Under the pieces are notes generated by a model, which worked only from the letters and a program-made list of their open reading frames with translations, did not search any database and was not told the DNA's origin. Shown here one piece after another: positions 5,895-6,797 of a stretch of DNA of 6,797 nt (positions within the stretch are counted from its first letter, which is position 1; each line of letters begins with the position of its first letter). The stretch covers positions 1-6,797 of the forward strand of contig JAAZLD010000005.1 in assembly GCA_012799495.1 (NCBI GenBank), written 5' to 3'. Origin of the DNA: Desulfitobacterium sp. Its GTDB lineage: Bacteria > Bacillota > Desulfitobacteriia > Desulfitobacteriales > Desulfitobacteriaceae. Position numbers and translations under genes: made by a program.

Positions 5895-5987
5895 TAATAA
5901 TATAGTATAATTGATAGATGGGACAAGTTTTTGGGCAAAAATAGGGGACAAGCCTTACCTTGCTACCAAAAAATAGCTATGTTATTA
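5895..5987. repeat. Inverted repeat flanking a 71-nt stretch upstream of the glycosyltransferase
   Basis: TAATAATATAG (5895-5905) and CTATGTTATTA (5977-5987) are complementary over 11 positions with one G-U pair. Between them GGGACAAG occurs twice (5920-5927 and 5945-5952). The arms are AT-rich, so chance is not excluded. The left arm abuts a perfect TATAAT (5906-5911). Confidence 0.3.
5906..5911 (+). promoter_or_regulatory. Possible -10 box for the glycosyltransferase gene
   Basis: A perfect TATAAT lies 104 nt before the start codon, just after the small membrane protein gene. No good -35 lies 16-18 nt upstream (GCGTTA at 17 nt), and there is no TG extension. If used, the leader would be about 100 nt and would contain the second GGGACAAG copy. 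Confidence 0.3.
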
Positions 5988-6015
5988 TTGTTGAGATGAA
6001 AAGGAGGTAGGGAAC

Positions 6016-6797
6016 ATGGACTTGATACCAGGTGTCGATGGTTCTCACTTATTTAATATAATCATGATCCCGGTACAATTAATCATTATTTTCATGACCT
6101 TTTATTACTTCGTCCTTGCTATGTTTGGTTTTTTTCGTAAGCGGGAAAAGAAAATATTGACCCCCGAAAAAAGCTTTGCATTAGTAGTAGCTGCCCATAA
6201 TGAGGAACCGGTGATTGGTCCTTTAGTGGAAAACCTTTTAAGCTTAAAATACCCTAAGGAGCTGTATGATGTCTTTGTTGTGGCAGATAATTGTACAGAT
6301 AAGACAGCTCTGATCGCCAAAGAAGCAGGGGCAATTGTCCATCAGCGTTTTAATTCGGAAAAGAGAGGAAAAGGTTATGCTTTAGAATGGATGTTTCAGC
6401 GACTCTTTAAATTAGAACGAGAATACGATGCGGTGATCATTTTTGATGCGGATAATTTAGTTGATGAGAACTTTTTAATCGAAATGAATAGCAAACTTTG
6501 TCAAGGCCACCAAATCATCCAATGTTACTTAGATTCTAAAAATCCCTTTGATACATGGGTTACCAATACTTTCTCAATAACCTTCTGGCTATCTAATCGT
6601 CTACTCCAACTAGCCCGATTAAATACGGGGGTCTTGAACAATGTCCTAGGTGGTACAGGGATGTGTATTTCCACTAAGGTACTGAAGGAACTAGGCTGGG
6701 GAGCTACTTCTCTAACGGAAGACTTAGAGTTTACCATGAAGGCTTTAATGCATGGAGTAAAAACAACTTTGGCTTATGATGCCGTTGTTTATGATGA
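6016..6797 (+). CDS. Family 2 glycosyltransferase, membrane-anchored, partial (3' end outside window)
   Basis: The frame is open from ATG 6016 to the window edge, giving 260 codons without a stop. A GGAGG ribosome site (6003-6007) lies 8 nt before the ATG. A hydrophobic segment at about 14-40 anchors the N-terminus and is followed by a basic RKREKK stretch, which places the catalytic domain in the cytoplasm. GT2 features follow in order: VVAAHNEEPVIG (57-68) for the nucleotide-sugar fold, ADNCTDKT (90-97), the metal-binding FDADN (143-147, D144 and D146), GGTGMCIS (212-219) and TEDLEF (234-239), whose D236 is the likely catalytic base. Such enzymes add sugars from nucleotide donors to polysaccharides or lipids. 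The downstream QxxRW region and any C-terminal membrane helices, which would show whether it is processive, lie outside the window. Donor and acceptor are unknown. Confidence 0.9.
   Translation, partial: MDLIPGVDGSHLFNIIMIPVQLIIIFMTFYYFVLAMFGFFRKREKKILTPEKSFALVVAAHNEEPVIGPLVENLLSLKYPKELYDVFVVADNCTDKTALIAKEAGAIVHQRFNSEKRGKGYALEWMFQRLFKLEREYDAVIIFDADNLVDENFLIEMNSKLCQGHQIIQCYLDSKNPFDTWVTNTFSITFWLSNRLLQLARLNTGVLNNVLGGTGMCISTKVLKELGWGATSLTEDLEFTMKALMHGVKTTLAYDAVVYD

Noticed and set aside
5928..5942. TTTTT-GGGC-AAAAA mini hairpin as a terminator after the small membrane protein gene
   Set aside because: The stem has only A-T pairs with a 4-nt loop and no following T run, so it is too weak to call.
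6105..6737. Two minus-strand open frames (6105-6320 and 6525-6737)
   Set aside because: Both are antisense to the glycosyltransferase, whose GT2 motifs are in the plus-strand frame.

Overview
The window looks like chromosome of a low-to-moderate-GC, Gram-positive, probably anaerobic Firmicute. Signs of this are strong GGAGG-type ribosome binding sites, U-tract hairpin terminators, an AT-leaning composition and a clostridial-style 5S rRNA end. The fused MetF-like/cysteine-rich MTHFR protein and the YhfW-like FAD/Rieske protein would suit the Desulfitobacterium/Desulfosporosinus/Peptococcaceae neighbourhood. That placement is an inference from gene content; no marker gene here is complete enough to prove it.

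Layout. Positions 1 to about 56 are the 3' half of a 5S rRNA, so the window opens at the end of an rRNA operon, closed by a strong terminator (62-90). A tiny minus-strand unit converges on that terminator: a 29-codon ORF (108-197) with its own ribosome site and a promoter with a perfect -10. An AT-rich divergent intergenic region carries dyad symmetries. It is followed by a plus-strand pair: a TauE/SafE-type membrane transporter (515-1297) and the peroxide-stress protein YaaA (1316-2080, GTG start). A terminator (2104-2139) ends that unit.

The next unit (2198-5340) has two genes overlapping by ATGA. The first encodes a methylenetetrahydrofolate-reductase-like protein: a MetF-type barrel fused to a C-terminal domain with eight cysteines. 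The second encodes an FAD oxidoreductase with a C-terminal Rieske [2Fe-2S] domain. The overlap implies co-translation, and both are redox proteins, so a shared one-carbon or methyl-group redox function is plausible but unproven. A long hairpin terminator (5426-5477) closes the unit.

The right end holds a small two-helix membrane protein of unknown function (5572-5889), preceded by a tandem repeat with palindromic cores, and the first 260 codons of a membrane-anchored family 2 glycosyltransferase (6016 to the window edge).

The most interesting items are the coupled MTHFR/FAD-Rieske pair, the self-contained 29-aa transcription unit beside the rRNA operon, and the repeat arrays upstream of the last two genes. 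I see no CRISPR array, transposon, phage or toxin-antitoxin system, and nothing I can defend as a wholly new system.
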